NCBI GenBank assembly: GCA_016709875.1
Contig: JADJLZ010000001.1
Span: forward strand, 372,001 to 436,000
Reading direction: 5' to 3'
DNA: 64,000 nucleotides
DNA from: Planctomycetota bacterium
GTDB lineage: Bacteria > Planctomycetota > UBA1135 > GCA-002686595
The position numbers and the translations under genes were made by a program. This document shows positions 21,907 through 30,860 of the stretch, in pieces. Every line of letters begins with the position of its first letter. The stretch's first letter is position 1. The notes under the pieces were generated by a model that did not search any database, was not told the DNA's origin, and worked only from the letters and a program-made list of their open reading frames with translations.

Positions 21907-23750
21907 GAACCAAGCGCACCGCACTCGTCCTCTACTGCGTACTACTGGTCCTCCCGACCGTGGTGCTCGGCGCCCTGCAGTGGCGCCAGCTCCGGCTCGA
22001 CCACGACAGCGACATCGCCTCGATCCCGCGCGACGCGCAGGACGCCGTGCGGCGGCTCTCGGATGCCTACAAGAAGAACCTGACGAGCCTGCTCGAATCC
22101 GAGGGCGGGCGTCCGTTCTTCGAGTACGGCCAGACCTACTTCCCGCCAGGGGCGATCGGCGCCGACCTGGTCTTCGTGCCCTCGCCGCTGGCAACCGACA
22201 AGCCGCCGATGGGCATCCTCGGCTGGTTCCAGTACCGCTGGCACGAGAGCCCGGAGGCGACCGAGATCCTGGGCGGCAGCGGCCAGCAGTTGGAGAGTTG
22301 GCCGCAAGCTCGCGCCGAGCTGCTGAACTCGGTCGTGCTGCTGCGGCAGATGGAAGACCGCGAGAGCTCGCCGCGCGAGTACTGGCAGCGGCTGACGCAG
22401 TTGACCGGCCGGCACGGGACCTGGCACGAGGAAGGCCAGGAGATCCCCGTCGTCGCCGTCAACCTGAGCGAAGAGAAGGATGTCGCCTGCCTGCGCGAGG
22501 CATTGCCCGCTCTGCGCGACCTCGAGTCGCAGATCATCCAGGTGAAGACCACGGTCTTCCACGTGCGCTTCTTCCTCGACGTCACCGGCGCCCCGCACGC
22601 CATGGCCACGCGCATGGTGGCGGTCGGCGGCCACCGCGAGCTGCGCAACATGCCCTCCTGCTTCCAGGTCGTGAAGGGCGGCGACTTCCTGATCCAGGGC
22701 TTCGAACTCGACCCGCTCTGGCTGCTCGACAGCCTGCCCAATGCACTCGCGCTGACGGCCCTCGATCCGAGCCAACGCCTGCTCGAGCAGAACGAGGCGC
22801 CCCCGCCCGGCTCGCACGTCGAGAACCTCGACCTGTTGAGCGAGATGGGTTTCGAGATCCCCCACCGCGAGGACGCCGATCCCTACGTGAAACGCATCGC
22901 GATCGACCAGCGCAGCCTCGACGCGCGCCTGCGCTCGCGCGAGCTGTCCTTCCTCTCGGTCGCCGGGATGCTCGTGCTCTCGCTGGGCACAGGCCTCGTG
23001 CTGCTCTTCCGCAGCGTGCAGCGCGACCTCGATTCCGCGCGCCGCACGGAGAACTTCGTCTCGGCCGTGACGCACGAGCTGCGCACCCCGCTCTCCGCGA
23101 TCAAACTCTACGGCGAGATGCTCGCCGAGGGCTGGGTCAGCGACGACAACAAGCGCATGGAGTACTACCGCCGCATCCTGCGCGAATCGACGCGTCTGGA
23201 GACGCTGGTCGAGCGCGTGCTCCACAAAGGCCAGCTGACGCGCAACGAACTCGAGCCCGAGCCCGGCGACCTCGTGCGCGCGATCGAGCCGCTGGTCCCA
23301 CTGCTCGAGGTAGGCGAGGGCCCCGACCCCGCGCGCGACCTCACCTTCGAACTGCCCACAGGCCTGCCGCTGGTGATGCTGCACACCGAATGCGTGCGCT
23401 CGATCGTCACCAACCTGGTCGAGAACGCGCGCAAATACGCGCCGGTGGACCTCGCCAACCCCGCCAGCGAGCCGATCCGCGTACGCGTCGCACTCTTCGA
23501 GCGCGAGGTGCGCCTCGAAGTGCTCGACCGCGGCCCGGGCATCCCGCTCGAGGAACGCAGCCGCATCTTCCAGGCCTTCTACCGCATCGGCAACGAGCAG
23601 ACCCGCGCGAGCAAGGGCACCGGCCTGGGCCTGCACCTGGTGGCGCTGCAGGCCGAGGCGATGGGCGCGAAGGTCGAGGCGCTCGAGCGCGAGGGCGGGG
23701 GCACGCTCTTCAGGGTCACCTTCGAGCTCGCCGAGGAACCCGGTCCCTAA
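21894..23750 (+). CDS. Membrane-bound sensor histidine kinase
   Basis: This is the partner kinase of the preceding regulator. The 618-aa protein reads from a TTG at 21894 inside the regulator gene. No ATG or GTG keeps the first helix, so TTG is the best start. TM1 is at about 9-28, followed by an extracytoplasmic sensor region of about 320 residues without a recognised fold, then TM2 at about 351-373. HisKA has the phospho-acceptor His394 in AVTHELRTPLSAIKLYGEM, and HATPase has NLVENARKYAP, LDRGPGIPLEERSRIF and KGTGLGLHLVALQAEAMGA. No HAMP domain is visible between TM2 and HisKA. The TAA stop lies 2 bp from the inverted repeat of the insertion sequence, so the native C-terminus may have been altered. 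Confidence 0.92.
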   Translation: MVQLGTKRTALVLYCVLLVLPTVVLGALQWRQLRLDHDSDIASIPRDAQDAVRRLSDAYKKNLTSLLESEGGRPFFEYGQTYFPPGAIGADLVFVPSPLATDKPPMGILGWFQYRWHESPEATEILGGSGQQLESWPQARAELLNSVVLLRQMEDRESSPREYWQRLTQLTGRHGTWHEEGQEIPVVAVNLSEEKDVACLREALPALRDLESQIIQVKTTVFHVRFFLDVTGAPHAMATRMVAVGGHRELRNMPSCFQVVKGGDFLIQGFELDPLWLLDSLPNALALTALDPSQRLLEQNEAPPPGSHVENLDLLSEMGFEIPHREDADPYVKRIAIDQRSLDARLRSRELSFLSVAGMLVLSLGTGLVLLFRSVQRDLDSARRTENFVSAVTHELRTPLSAIKLYGEMLAEGWVSDDNKRMEYYRRILRESTRLETLVERVLHKGQLTRNELEPEPGDLVRAIEPLVPLLEVGEGPDPARDLTFELPTGLPLVMLHTECVRSIVTNLVENARKYAPVDLANPASEPIRVRVALFEREVRLEVLDRGPGIPLEERSRIFQAFYRIGNEQTRASKGTGLGLHLVALQAEAMGAKVEALEREGGGTLFRVTFELAEEPGP

Positions 23751-24829
23751 CAGGACTCTGCCGCCCTTCGCTGTGCGCGCTTGGAATCGAACATCCTGAC
23801 CGCGAGCAGGTCGGTCACCTCGAGCATGCGCGGGCAAAGCCCCGCGACCATCGCCGCGGTCTGCGTGTGATTGCGGTTGGTGATCGGCCGCACGTAGTTG
23901 CGCCAGGCGACGTAGATCCACAGGTGGCTCTCGAGCTTCTCGCGCTTCTTCGATGCGCCCCAGTTGCGCCGCACGAGCCGGCTCAGGTTGTCGCGCAGCA
24001 TCGCGAAGGTGTGGTTGATCGGGAAGAGCGGGTTCTTGTAGCTGCGCGGCACGCTCGAGTGCGTCTTCTGGTGCACGAGGCGCTCGCCGAAGAGGCGCTT
24101 CAGCGCGACGGCGTAAGGGGTGCTTTCGTCGGTGCCGACGAAGACCTTCGCCTTCGGATCGCAAACGCGCGCGAGCACCTCGAAGCAGCGCGTCATCTTC
24201 TCGCGTGACTCGCTCTTGCGCTTGACGTCGCCCTCGAGCTTCTCGTACCGCGCGAGCTTCGCCAGGTTCGCCTTCGAGAGCGGTTTCCGCGCTGGAAGCG
24301 TGCCCACCTCCGCGTGCAGGATGCAGTAGCTCGGCTTGTGCACGAGCACCGGCACGGTGACCGGTTTCAAGCGGCGGTTGTGCTCGAAGGTCTCGAGCTC
24401 GTCGAGCTGGAACTGCCCCTCCCAGGGCGTCGCGATCCCGCGCATGCGCATGCGCCACTCGTGGAATCCGCGGCCTTGTTTGCCGAACAGATCGAGCCGC
24501 CGCGCGACCGTGCGCAGCGTGCAGTGGTGGGTCTTCGCGATCTGGCGCTGCGTCACCTTCGAGATCAGCGCGAGGAAGATCTTCACGTCGAGTGAGACGC
24601 GTTTCAGGCCGTAGTCGACGCGAAACGTCTGCGTCGAGAACGTGCGTTTGCAGGCCTTGCACTGGAAGCGCTGCACGCGACGGCCGTCGCAGGCGCGCGT
24701 GTAGTGGCCGCGGCGTTGGTACTGGAAGCCGGCGGAGCCGGCACATTTGGGTTCTTCGCAGGGCAGTGATCTGGGCGAAATTCCATCGGGCGATCCTCCT
24801 TGGCGCGCCCGGGTGAGGCGCGTCCACAC
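23747..24829 (-). CDS. Transposase with N-terminal zinc ribbon (IS1/IS1595-like)
   Basis: The 360-aa frame has a zinc ribbon (Cys24, Cys29, Cys57, Cys60), a helix-turn-helix (TQRQIAKTHHCTLRTVARRL, about 93-112) and a likely DDE catalytic core. Acidic candidates are Asp143/Glu144 in FQLDELETFE, Asp234 in VFVGTDEST, and a late Glu in KKREKLESHLW. The frame can start at GTG 24829. However, the only ribosome-binding site (AAGGAGG) precedes an ATG at 24786 in another frame, reading MEFRPDHCP. A frame change between that ATG and the first zinc cysteine would be needed. The reading frame runs through the left inverted repeat and takes its stop from flanking DNA. The protein otherwise looks intact. 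Confidence 0.8.
   Translation of the reverse strand: MWTRLTRARQGGSPDGISPRSLPCEEPKCAGSAGFQYQRRGHYTRACDGRRVQRFQCKACKRTFSTQTFRVDYGLKRVSLDVKIFLALISKVTQRQIAKTHHCTLRTVARRLDLFGKQGRGFHEWRMRMRGIATPWEGQFQLDELETFEHNRRLKPVTVPVLVHKPSYCILHAEVGTLPARKPLSKANLAKLARYEKLEGDVKRKSESREKMTRCFEVLARVCDPKAKVFVGTDESTPYAVALKRLFGERLVHQKTHSSVPRSYKNPLFPINHTFAMLRDNLSRLVRRNWGASKKREKLESHLWIYVAWRNYVRPITNRNHTQTAAMVAGLCPRMLEVTDLLAVRMFDSKRAQRRAAESC
23753..23776. repeat. Left terminal inverted repeat of the insertion sequence
   Basis: This 24-bp sequence begins GGACTCTGCC. It is the exact reverse complement of 24879-24902. It also encodes the last nine sense codons but one of the transposase, whose stop codon falls outside the repeat. 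Confidence 0.9.
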
Positions 24830-24833
24830 GGAA

Positions 24834-24856
24834 GACGCTCGGATCAGGCCAAGGTT
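24834..24856 (-). promoter_or_regulatory. ECF-sigma-type promoter motif upstream of the transposase
   Basis: On the minus strand the sequence reads AAC, 16 bases, then CGTC, the usual -35/-10 pattern of extracytoplasmic-function sigma factors. Transcription would start near 24827, about 40 bases before the ATG with the ribosome-binding site. A nearly identical motif lies upstream of radC at 62114-62136. Confidence 0.5.
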
Positions 24857-24878
24857 GCGCGTGCCGGACCGATTTTCT

Positions 24879-24902
24879 GCACAGCGAAGGGCGGCAGAGT
24901 CC
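24879..24902. repeat. Right terminal inverted repeat of the insertion sequence
   Basis: This is the exact reverse complement of 23753-23776. It ends GGCAGAGTCC and is followed directly by the stop codon (read on the minus strand) of the foldase gene. Confidence 0.9.
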
Positions 24903-26669
24903 CTATTCGCCGTTCTGCTCGCGAATGTTCAACCCATACCGCGACTGCAGCGCCGCGAAGCTGAATTCCTTCGTGCGCAGCTCCGTCGTCGCGCTTGCCT
25001 TGAGTCCGCCCGAGACGTTGGCGAACTCGCCGGCGGTCATGCGGGCGGGATCGGGGTCGCGCACGCCGCGCACGCGCACCAGGAAGGCGTTCTTGCCATC
25101 GAAGCTCGTGTTGGCGGGCAGGACCGTGTTCGGCGGCGAGGTGTAGAGCAGCGGCTGCGTCTTCGCGTACATGTCGATCGGCGGCGCGTCGGGCTTGAAC
25201 GGGGTCGAGCGCTCCTCGTAGTCGCGCAGCTGGGGCTCGAAGCCCATCTCCTTGGCGACCTTGTAAAAGGTCTCCTCGTCGGTCTCTGGCATGAAGGCGG
25301 GCGCGGGCTTGCCTTCTTCCGTCGGCGGACGCGTGCCGAACTTGTCGCGCAGGAGCTCGAGGTGCACGGAGGCGAAGTCGCGCGCGCGCTTCTGCCACAT
25401 CTCTTCGCGCAGCTTGTCCGAGATCTCCTCGAATGCAGGCATGGCGGGGTCGACCTTGGTGGTCGGCTCGACCACGACGAATCCGCCGTCGTCGACGATC
25501 ACGGCCGGGTAGAGCTTGCCCGCGAGCACGTCGGTCGCGTTGCCGAAGACGAGCGCGGGGGTCTGCGTTCCGATCCAGGGCGCGGGCTTCTGGCTCAGCC
25601 ACTCGGACTGCTCGAGCGGCGTCGGGACCGGTACCAGCGCGAGGCCGAGGGCGGCGCTCTCCGCGACCAGGTCGATCGCTTGGCCCTTGTCCTGGCGCTC
25701 GCGCAGGTCCTTCAGCCAGGCCTGCATCGAGGCGTAGGCCAGCGCTTCGGTGCGCGCGGCGTCCTTCGATTCGTCGTAGGTCTTGCCCGGGAAACGGCGC
25801 ATGCCGTAGGCGTCGAAGTAGTCCTTGGCGAGCTTCTCGAGTTCGGCCTCGTCCGCGGGCTTGGGGTACTTGGCGAAGAGCGCCTCGTCGGCGGCGTTCT
25901 CGAAGGCGAGGCCGATGAGCTCCGCGGCGAGCTTCTCGCGCGTGCGGAAGCTGTCCTTGCGCGGCTGCGAGAGCGCGTCGAAGTAGGCGTGCAGCTCCTC
26001 GTCGGTGATCGGCGCCTTCTTGGCCTCCTCGAGCGCATTCGCGACCGGCAGCATCACGTAGTCGAAGGCGTACTCCTGGTGCTGCGCCTTCCAGCTCTTC
26101 TCGACCGCGGCGATGTCGGGCGTGTTCCAGGCGTCGGCGAGCAGCGTCGTGTAGCGTTCGACGATCAGCACCTGGCGCAGGATCGACTCGAACTCCTTGG
26201 GCGTGACGCGGTAGCGCGGCAGGATCAGCTGGTAGTTCTGGCCGCTGCCGAAGGAGCGGACGATGAAGTCGCCGAGCTCCTTGTCGGTGACGGCGATTCC
26301 CGCGTCCTGCGCCATCGCGCTGACGAGCAGCGTCTGCGCGACGACCTCCTTCAGGTCATCTTCCTGCAGGGGCTTCCCGAGCACGCTGTAGAGCTTGCTC
26401 AGCGAGCGCATGCAACCCTGCCAGTCCTCGCCGCTGATCGACTGCTCGCCGACACCCGGACGGTTCCAGGTCGCGTAGGCCGAACTGCGGCTCTGCCCCG
26501 TCATCAGCTTCGTGATCTCGTCGCCGACCGTGAAGGTCGTGAGGATCAGGATCAGGAGCAGGATGCCCATGATCCAGCGCGCCCGGTGTGGCGTCGGCGT
26601 GTGGACGATCTCGTCCTCGTCGTGAGGCTTGGACGGGACGGGTTCGGTGCTCGGGTTCTGCTGGGCCAT
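24903..26669 (-). CDS. PpiD/SurA-like periplasmic foldase
   Basis: This is a membrane-anchored periplasmic chaperone, probably of the SurA_N/PpiD type that assists folding of exported proteins. The 588-aa product has a cytoplasmic N-terminus (about 1-30), one transmembrane segment (about 32-48, MGILLLILILTTFTV), and a large helical periplasmic part. That part contains a SurA-like repeat region (LVSAMAQDAGIAVTDKELGDFI and TPKEFESILRQVLIVERY). A clear parvulin domain is not obvious, so isomerase activity is unproven. I chose the ATG at 26669 (MAQQNPSTEP) over the upstream in-frame codon at 26747 because the extra residues look like untranslated leader. The stop codon touches the insertion sequence. 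scpB lies 111 bp upstream. Confidence 0.75.
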   Translation of the reverse strand: MAQQNPSTEPVPSKPHDEDEIVHTPTPHRARWIMGILLLILILTTFTVGDEITKLMTGQSRSSAYATWNRPGVGEQSISGEDWQGCMRSLSKLYSVLGKPLQEDDLKEVVAQTLLVSAMAQDAGIAVTDKELGDFIVRSFGSGQNYQLILPRYRVTPKEFESILRQVLIVERYTTLLADAWNTPDIAAVEKSWKAQHQEYAFDYVMLPVANALEEAKKAPITDEELHAYFDALSQPRKDSFRTREKLAAELIGLAFENAADEALFAKYPKPADEAELEKLAKDYFDAYGMRRFPGKTYDESKDAARTEALAYASMQAWLKDLRERQDKGQAIDLVAESAALGLALVPVPTPLEQSEWLSQKPAPWIGTQTPALVFGNATDVLAGKLYPAVIVDDGGFVVVEPTTKVDPAMPAFEEISDKLREEMWQKRARDFASVHLELLRDKFGTRPPTEEGKPAPAFMPETDEETFYKVAKEMGFEPQLRDYEERSTPFKPDAPPIDMYAKTQPLLYTSPPNTVLPANTSFDGKNAFLVRVRGVRDPDPARMTAGEFANVSGGLKASATTELRTKEFSFAALQSRYGLNIREQNGE

Positions 26670-26780
26670 CGGGGGTCTTCGACGGGTCTCGCCGGTACGA
26701 AAAACGGCCCGGCAGTGTACGGGCGGGGCGCCAGAGGGCGCAAGCAAGGCGCCCGGGGAGGGGCTCTGGTGCGTGAGAAT

Positions 26781-27524
26781 CTAGTCGCGGGACAGCTCGG
26801 AGTCGCGCGGCAGCTCCTCGAGGCTTCCCAGGCCGAAACGGTCGAGGAAAGTGCGCGTGGTGCCGTACTGCAGCGGGTGGCCGGGCACATCCGCGCGCCC
26901 GTCGACGCGCACGAGGCCGCGGTCGACCAGCGTGCGCAGGATCGGCCCCGCCTGGACGCCGCGGATGGCCTCGATCTCGGCCTTGGTCACGGGCTGGCGG
27001 TAGGCGATCACGGCCAAAGTCTCGAGCGCGGCAGCGGAGATGCGCTCGCTCTTGCGCGCCTTGAAGAGGCGCTGCACGAGCGGGCCGAGTTCGGGCTGCG
27101 TGAGGAGCTGGTGGCCGCCGGCGAGCAGGCGCAATTCGATCGGCAGGCCGGCCGCGGCGAGGCGTTCGCGTGCGGTGGCGAGCGCGCTGCGCACGCGCTC
27201 GATGCGCGGTCCCTCGAGCAGTTGCACGAGGCGGCGCTCCGAGAGCGGCTCGGGCGAGGCGAAGATCAGCGCGACGACCGATTGGACGAGCTCTTCGTCG
27301 GAGAGCTGCTCGCCCGCGCCGGGCTCCGCGTCGATGCCAGGTTCGGGGGGCCCGGGCTGCGCCTGGGTTTCGGCCTCGGCGGGCGCGAGCGACTCGGCGC
27401 TCTCGGCCGCGCCCTGCGCCTCGAGTTCGTGCTCTTGCTCGCCCTCGAGTTCGCCTTCGCCCTCCGCGGGCGCGTCCTGCACTTCGTCGGGCTCCAAGAC
27501 GGTCTCCGCGCTCGTCTGATCCAT
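26781..27524 (-). CDS. scpB: Segregation and condensation protein ScpB
   Basis: ScpB is the winged-helix partner of ScpA in the SMC condensin complex. The 247-aa protein has the two winged-helix domains (about 75-150 and 155-225). Diagnostic segments are LVALIFASPEPLS-like VVALIFASPEPLSERRLVQLL, ISAAALETLAVIAYRQPVTKAEIEAIRG and GHPLQYGTTRTFLDRFGLGSLEELP. The first 70 or so residues are an acidic Glu/Ala/Pro extension not found in most ScpB proteins. scpA and smc are not in the window. The foldase gene follows on the same strand after 111 bp. Confidence 0.94.
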   Translation of the reverse strand: MDQTSAETVLEPDEVQDAPAEGEGELEGEQEHELEAQGAAESAESLAPAEAETQAQPGPPEPGIDAEPGAGEQLSDEELVQSVVALIFASPEPLSERRLVQLLEGPRIERVRSALATARERLAAAGLPIELRLLAGGHQLLTQPELGPLVQRLFKARKSERISAAALETLAVIAYRQPVTKAEIEAIRGVQAGPILRTLVDRGLVRVDGRADVPGHPLQYGTTRTFLDRFGLGSLEELPRDSELSRD

Positions 27525-27584
27525 GGCGGCAGAGCATCGCGGCCCTATGCGCCAGGGTCAAGGGTCAGCGCAGCGGCTCCCCCC

Positions 27585-28937
27585 TCACGGCAACGGTCCG
27601 CGCAGGAACACGTCCTCGCGGCCGTTCGCATCGCTGCCGACGAGCGCCGGCTCGGTCGAGGAGAACGCCACCCAGCGGCCGTCGGCGGAGATCGCGGGGG
27701 ACACCGTCCCGCCGTCCGCGGCCGGCTCGGGCGAGGCCGAGACGACCTGCAGGGTGGTGCTCGTCGCGAGGTTGCGCACGTAGCACCAACTGCTGCCCGA
27801 CGGCACGAAACCGTCCACCAGGTTGGTTGCCGCGCTCTCGAAGGTGACGAGCCGGCCATCGGCGCTGATCGAGGGGAGTGAGCTCGGGCCGGTCGGCTCG
27901 AAGAGGCCTACTCCCACGCTCACGCGCAACGTCGTCCCGGCGACGACATCGCGCACGAACACGTCGAGCCTCTGGTCCAGATCGCTGGCCACGAGGTCGC
28001 TCGCGAGGCTCGCGAAAGCGACGTAGCGGCCATCCGCGGAGACCGCGGGCGAGTGGCTCGAGCCGTTCCCACGCAACCCCGTCGGGGTCGCGCTGACCAG
28101 CGCGCACAGCCCGGACACCCGGTCCCTGCGGTAGACGTTCCAGGAGCGGGCGACGGATTGCGCATTCTCGCCCGCGACGAGGTCGCGGGCCGTGCTCGCG
28201 AACACCACGTAGCGCCCGTCGGCCGAAAGCGCGCCGCCCTCGCTCGCACCGTCCGACGGGGCGCCACCCACCCCGCGGCTCTCCAGCTCCAGCGTGCCAC
28301 CAGCGGTGCTCCAGACGAAAACGTCGGACGAGTCGTTGCCGTCGTCGGCGACCAGGTTCGAGGCACGGCTGGCAAAGACCACCCACTGGCCATCGGCGCA
28401 GAGGCGCGGCGCCCCGCTCGCGCCGTCGGCTTGCGCTCCGCCCAGGCCGAGGCTCGCCCGCTGCGTCGTCCCCGCGGCGAGATCGCGCACGAAGACGTCG
28501 GGGAGTTCGTTCGTGTCGCCCGCGACGAGATCCGGAGCCGCGCTCGCAAATGCGACGCGCTGCCCGTCTGCGCTGATCGAGGCGGCGTAGCTCTCGCCCT
28601 GAGCAGGCCCGCCCGAGGAGTTCCGGCTGGCGCAGACCAGAGACCCGGTCTGCGTGTCTTTCACGAAGATGTCGCCCGCGCCGTTGGTGTCGTCCGAGAC
28701 GAGGTTCGAAGCGTCGCTCGCAAACGCGAGGAAACGGCCATCCGCGGAGATCGCGGGGTAGTGGCTCGCGTCGGCTCCCTGCGCACCGCCCGAGCTGCGG
28801 CTGATCAGCACCGTCGAGGGCGGAGGATCGTCGGAGCCGCGCGCGGCCCGAGCGAGGAACAGGCCGGAGCAGGTAGCGGCGCTGAAAAGGAGTGTGAGGG
28901 CGAGTCTCTGGCGCTGGATTCGGTGCGAGGCAGGCAT
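27585..28937 (-). CDS. Secreted seven-repeat PD40/TolB-like beta-propeller protein
   Basis: The 450-aa protein starts with a signal peptide (LALTLLFSAATCSGLFLARA, about 12-31). It is followed by seven repeats of about 55 residues, each beginning S-A-D-G-(R/Q) and containing FAS...NLV.(D)...DVFVRD. Examples are ISADGRFLAFASDASNLV, ISADGQRVAFASAAPDLV, VSADGRYVAFASLASDLV and ISADGRWVAFSSTEPALV. Seven such WD40/PD40 units would close one seven-bladed propeller with little else attached. It lies 89 bp downstream of the tandem array, on the same strand. The likely location is periplasmic or extracellular; the ligand is unknown. Confidence 0.85.
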   Translation of the reverse strand: MPASHRIQRQRLALTLLFSAATCSGLFLARAARGSDDPPPSTVLISRSSGGAQGADASHYPAISADGRFLAFASDASNLVSDDTNGAGDIFVKDTQTGSLVCASRNSSGGPAQGESYAASISADGQRVAFASAAPDLVAGDTNELPDVFVRDLAAGTTQRASLGLGGAQADGASGAPRLCADGQWVVFASRASNLVADDGNDSSDVFVWSTAGGTLELESRGVGGAPSDGASEGGALSADGRYVVFASTARDLVAGENAQSVARSWNVYRRDRVSGLCALVSATPTGLRGNGSSHSPAVSADGRYVAFASLASDLVASDLDQRLDVFVRDVVAGTTLRVSVGVGLFEPTGPSSLPSISADGRLVTFESAATNLVDGFVPSGSSWCYVRNLATSTTLQVVSASPEPAADGGTVSPAISADGRWVAFSSTEPALVGSDANGREDVFLRGPLP

Positions 28938-29026
28938 GGGACAGCTCAGGAGTGGAAGGAGGCCTGGGAAGGGAGTGAGGAATCAGGGGCCGCTCCGGAT
29001 CGGATCGCGCCGCGCGGCGGATCCGC

Positions 29027-30704
29027 TCACCACACGACCCGCAGGCCATTGGAGACGTTGTCGGGGGCCGCGGTGCAGCTGTTTGGATCGCGGTACCAGG
29101 CCTGGTAGTAGCGCACCGAGCCGGGGAAGAGCGGATCGCCGAGTTGCGCCGAGCGCTGTGTGATCGAGAGGTCGCCGACTCGTGGCGCTTGCGCGGTGCT
29201 GAAGAAGGCTGTGCCGACGTACATGCGCCGCATCTGCCCCCCCAGGCACAGGATTCCGCCGCCGAGCCAGCGCGGGTAGGGAATCTCGCTCGACTGGAGG
29301 AAGATCGTCGTCGCGCCAAAGGGCTCGGAGGACGAGCTCAGCACGAGCGTGTCGGGCACCGTCGTGCCCGAGGCCGAGCAGCGCGCCAGCCGGGGCCGCG
29401 GAGTTCCGCAGCCGTGCAGGCTGGAGCCGAAGTTGTTGCAGGGGGCAGTAGGCGAAGGTGCCGTTGCCAAAGCATATCGGATCGATCGTGTGCGTGCATG
29501 CGCCGTACCAGCGCGCCACGTGCGGGGAGAAGAGGTTGCCTCCGACGAGGCTAAAGCCTCCGACCACCCAGAGCGCCGGGCCGCCGCCCTGGCCGTCGTC
29601 GTAGGGGATTCCATGCCTGCGAACAGGGCTCCCGAAGCTCCGCAAGAGGTGCGCTGATGTCCGTCCCAGCGGCTGAGCCGAGAGTAGCCGGTGGGCCACT
29701 ATTAGAGAACGAATACAGAGCGGGTCCCGTTCCATCGTCGTGAGTGAGCAAGGCGCCAATGATCGCCTGGGGGCCGACGGGACGCCGGGCAATGCCTCCC
29801 ACTGGGTGCCATCCCAGCTTGCAATTCCGTTCGCGGACACACTACCTGCGAGCGAGAATCTGCCGCACACGTACAGCCTTGGTCCACTTCCTGAGTCGAA
29901 GACCTCCATCTGGCCTAGTACTGCGCCTGCAGGTCCACTCACTGTGAAGTCTCCGCCGACCTGCGACCATGAATTGACATTCCAGCGCCAGACTGAAGAG
30001 ATGAACCCGGCGCCGAACGGGAAGGCCGCCGTAGTATAGAGCTTGGCGCCCGATCCGTCGTCGAACACCCGCAGGAAGCCACCCTGGCGGCGCCAGGGAT
30101 ACCTCCACCCACACCGCTCCACGTAGAACCATTCCAGCGGACAATTCCTGGCGAGTTCTGGAACACACCCATCGTGGGATAGCCGGTCACATAGAGTTGC
30201 GGGCCTGATCCATCGTCGAACACCTTCATGTCCACGGCGAGCTCATTCTGGTCCGAGCTCGGGTAGCCGATATTGACCCAATCATTGGTTCCGGCTCGCT
30301 GCATCGCGAGGTGGCTCATGGACCCGCCCGTCCACAGCGAGTGCGTGAAGTACCCGCTTGCATAGAGAGCTGGTCCCTGGCCGTCGTCGTAGCCGCACAT
30401 CTGGGTTACGTAGTCGTCGAAGTACGCTTGGTCGACAAAGGCCCACGTAGAACCCGTCCAGCGATAGATCCAGTTTTCCCTGGTCGCGAACAGTTGGGGG
30501 CCCGTCCCCATATCGTACTTGGCGATGGCCGTCCCCGATCCCCCAAGAGGAGGGATCCCCGCCGCTGACCAGTGCATGCACTGTGCGCTCCCGGTGTGCG
30601 GTGAGCGCAAGGACTGTCGAGATGACCAGAGCTACGCGCCAAGCGGAGAACTTGCGCGTGATCATCGCTGCCATCCGAGCTGAGAGCCAGTTGGAACGCG
30701 TCAT
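29027..30704 (-). pseudogene. Secreted beta-propeller-like protein, tandem copy E (frameshifted, near-identical to copy A)
   Basis: This last copy shares most specific variants with copy A, at the far end of the array (GYPTMGV, SSDQNELAVDMKV, MESYDDGQGGGPALWVVGG). Breaks relative to A are a 2-base loss in the signal peptide (GCGG for GCGCGG near 30598), one base lost near 30085, one lost near 29685, and extra bases near 29605 and 29440. Beyond its stop the sequence is unrelated to the repeat. Either it decayed recently or the breaks are assembly errors. Confidence 0.8.
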
Positions 30705-30860
30705 TGGTAGATCCTCACTCCACACATGGTGTCACCAACAATCAGCTGCGGGACCGTAGCCGTACCGCTCGCAGTCCAACGCAGCGTGCGGACTTGGGCG
30801 CGCCTGCGCAGCTCGCTCACACGTTCAGGTCTGGATCTGATCGTCACTCCTCCCACTTGC

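Larger units (their letters stand above)
23753..24902 (-). mobile_element. Insertion sequence with zinc-ribbon transposase
   Basis: A 1150-bp segment is bounded by perfect 24-bp inverted repeats (23753-23776 and 24879-24902) and holds one transposase gene on the minus strand. It sits between two convergent genes, touching both stop codons. No target duplication longer than 3 bp is visible. CTA occurs at 23747-23749 and 24903-24905, which would fit a 3-bp duplication if the left end includes three unmatched bases. An ECF-type promoter motif lies just inside the right end. The family is probably IS1-like or IS1595-like, judged from the transposase's zinc ribbon and acidic residues. Confidence 0.85.
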
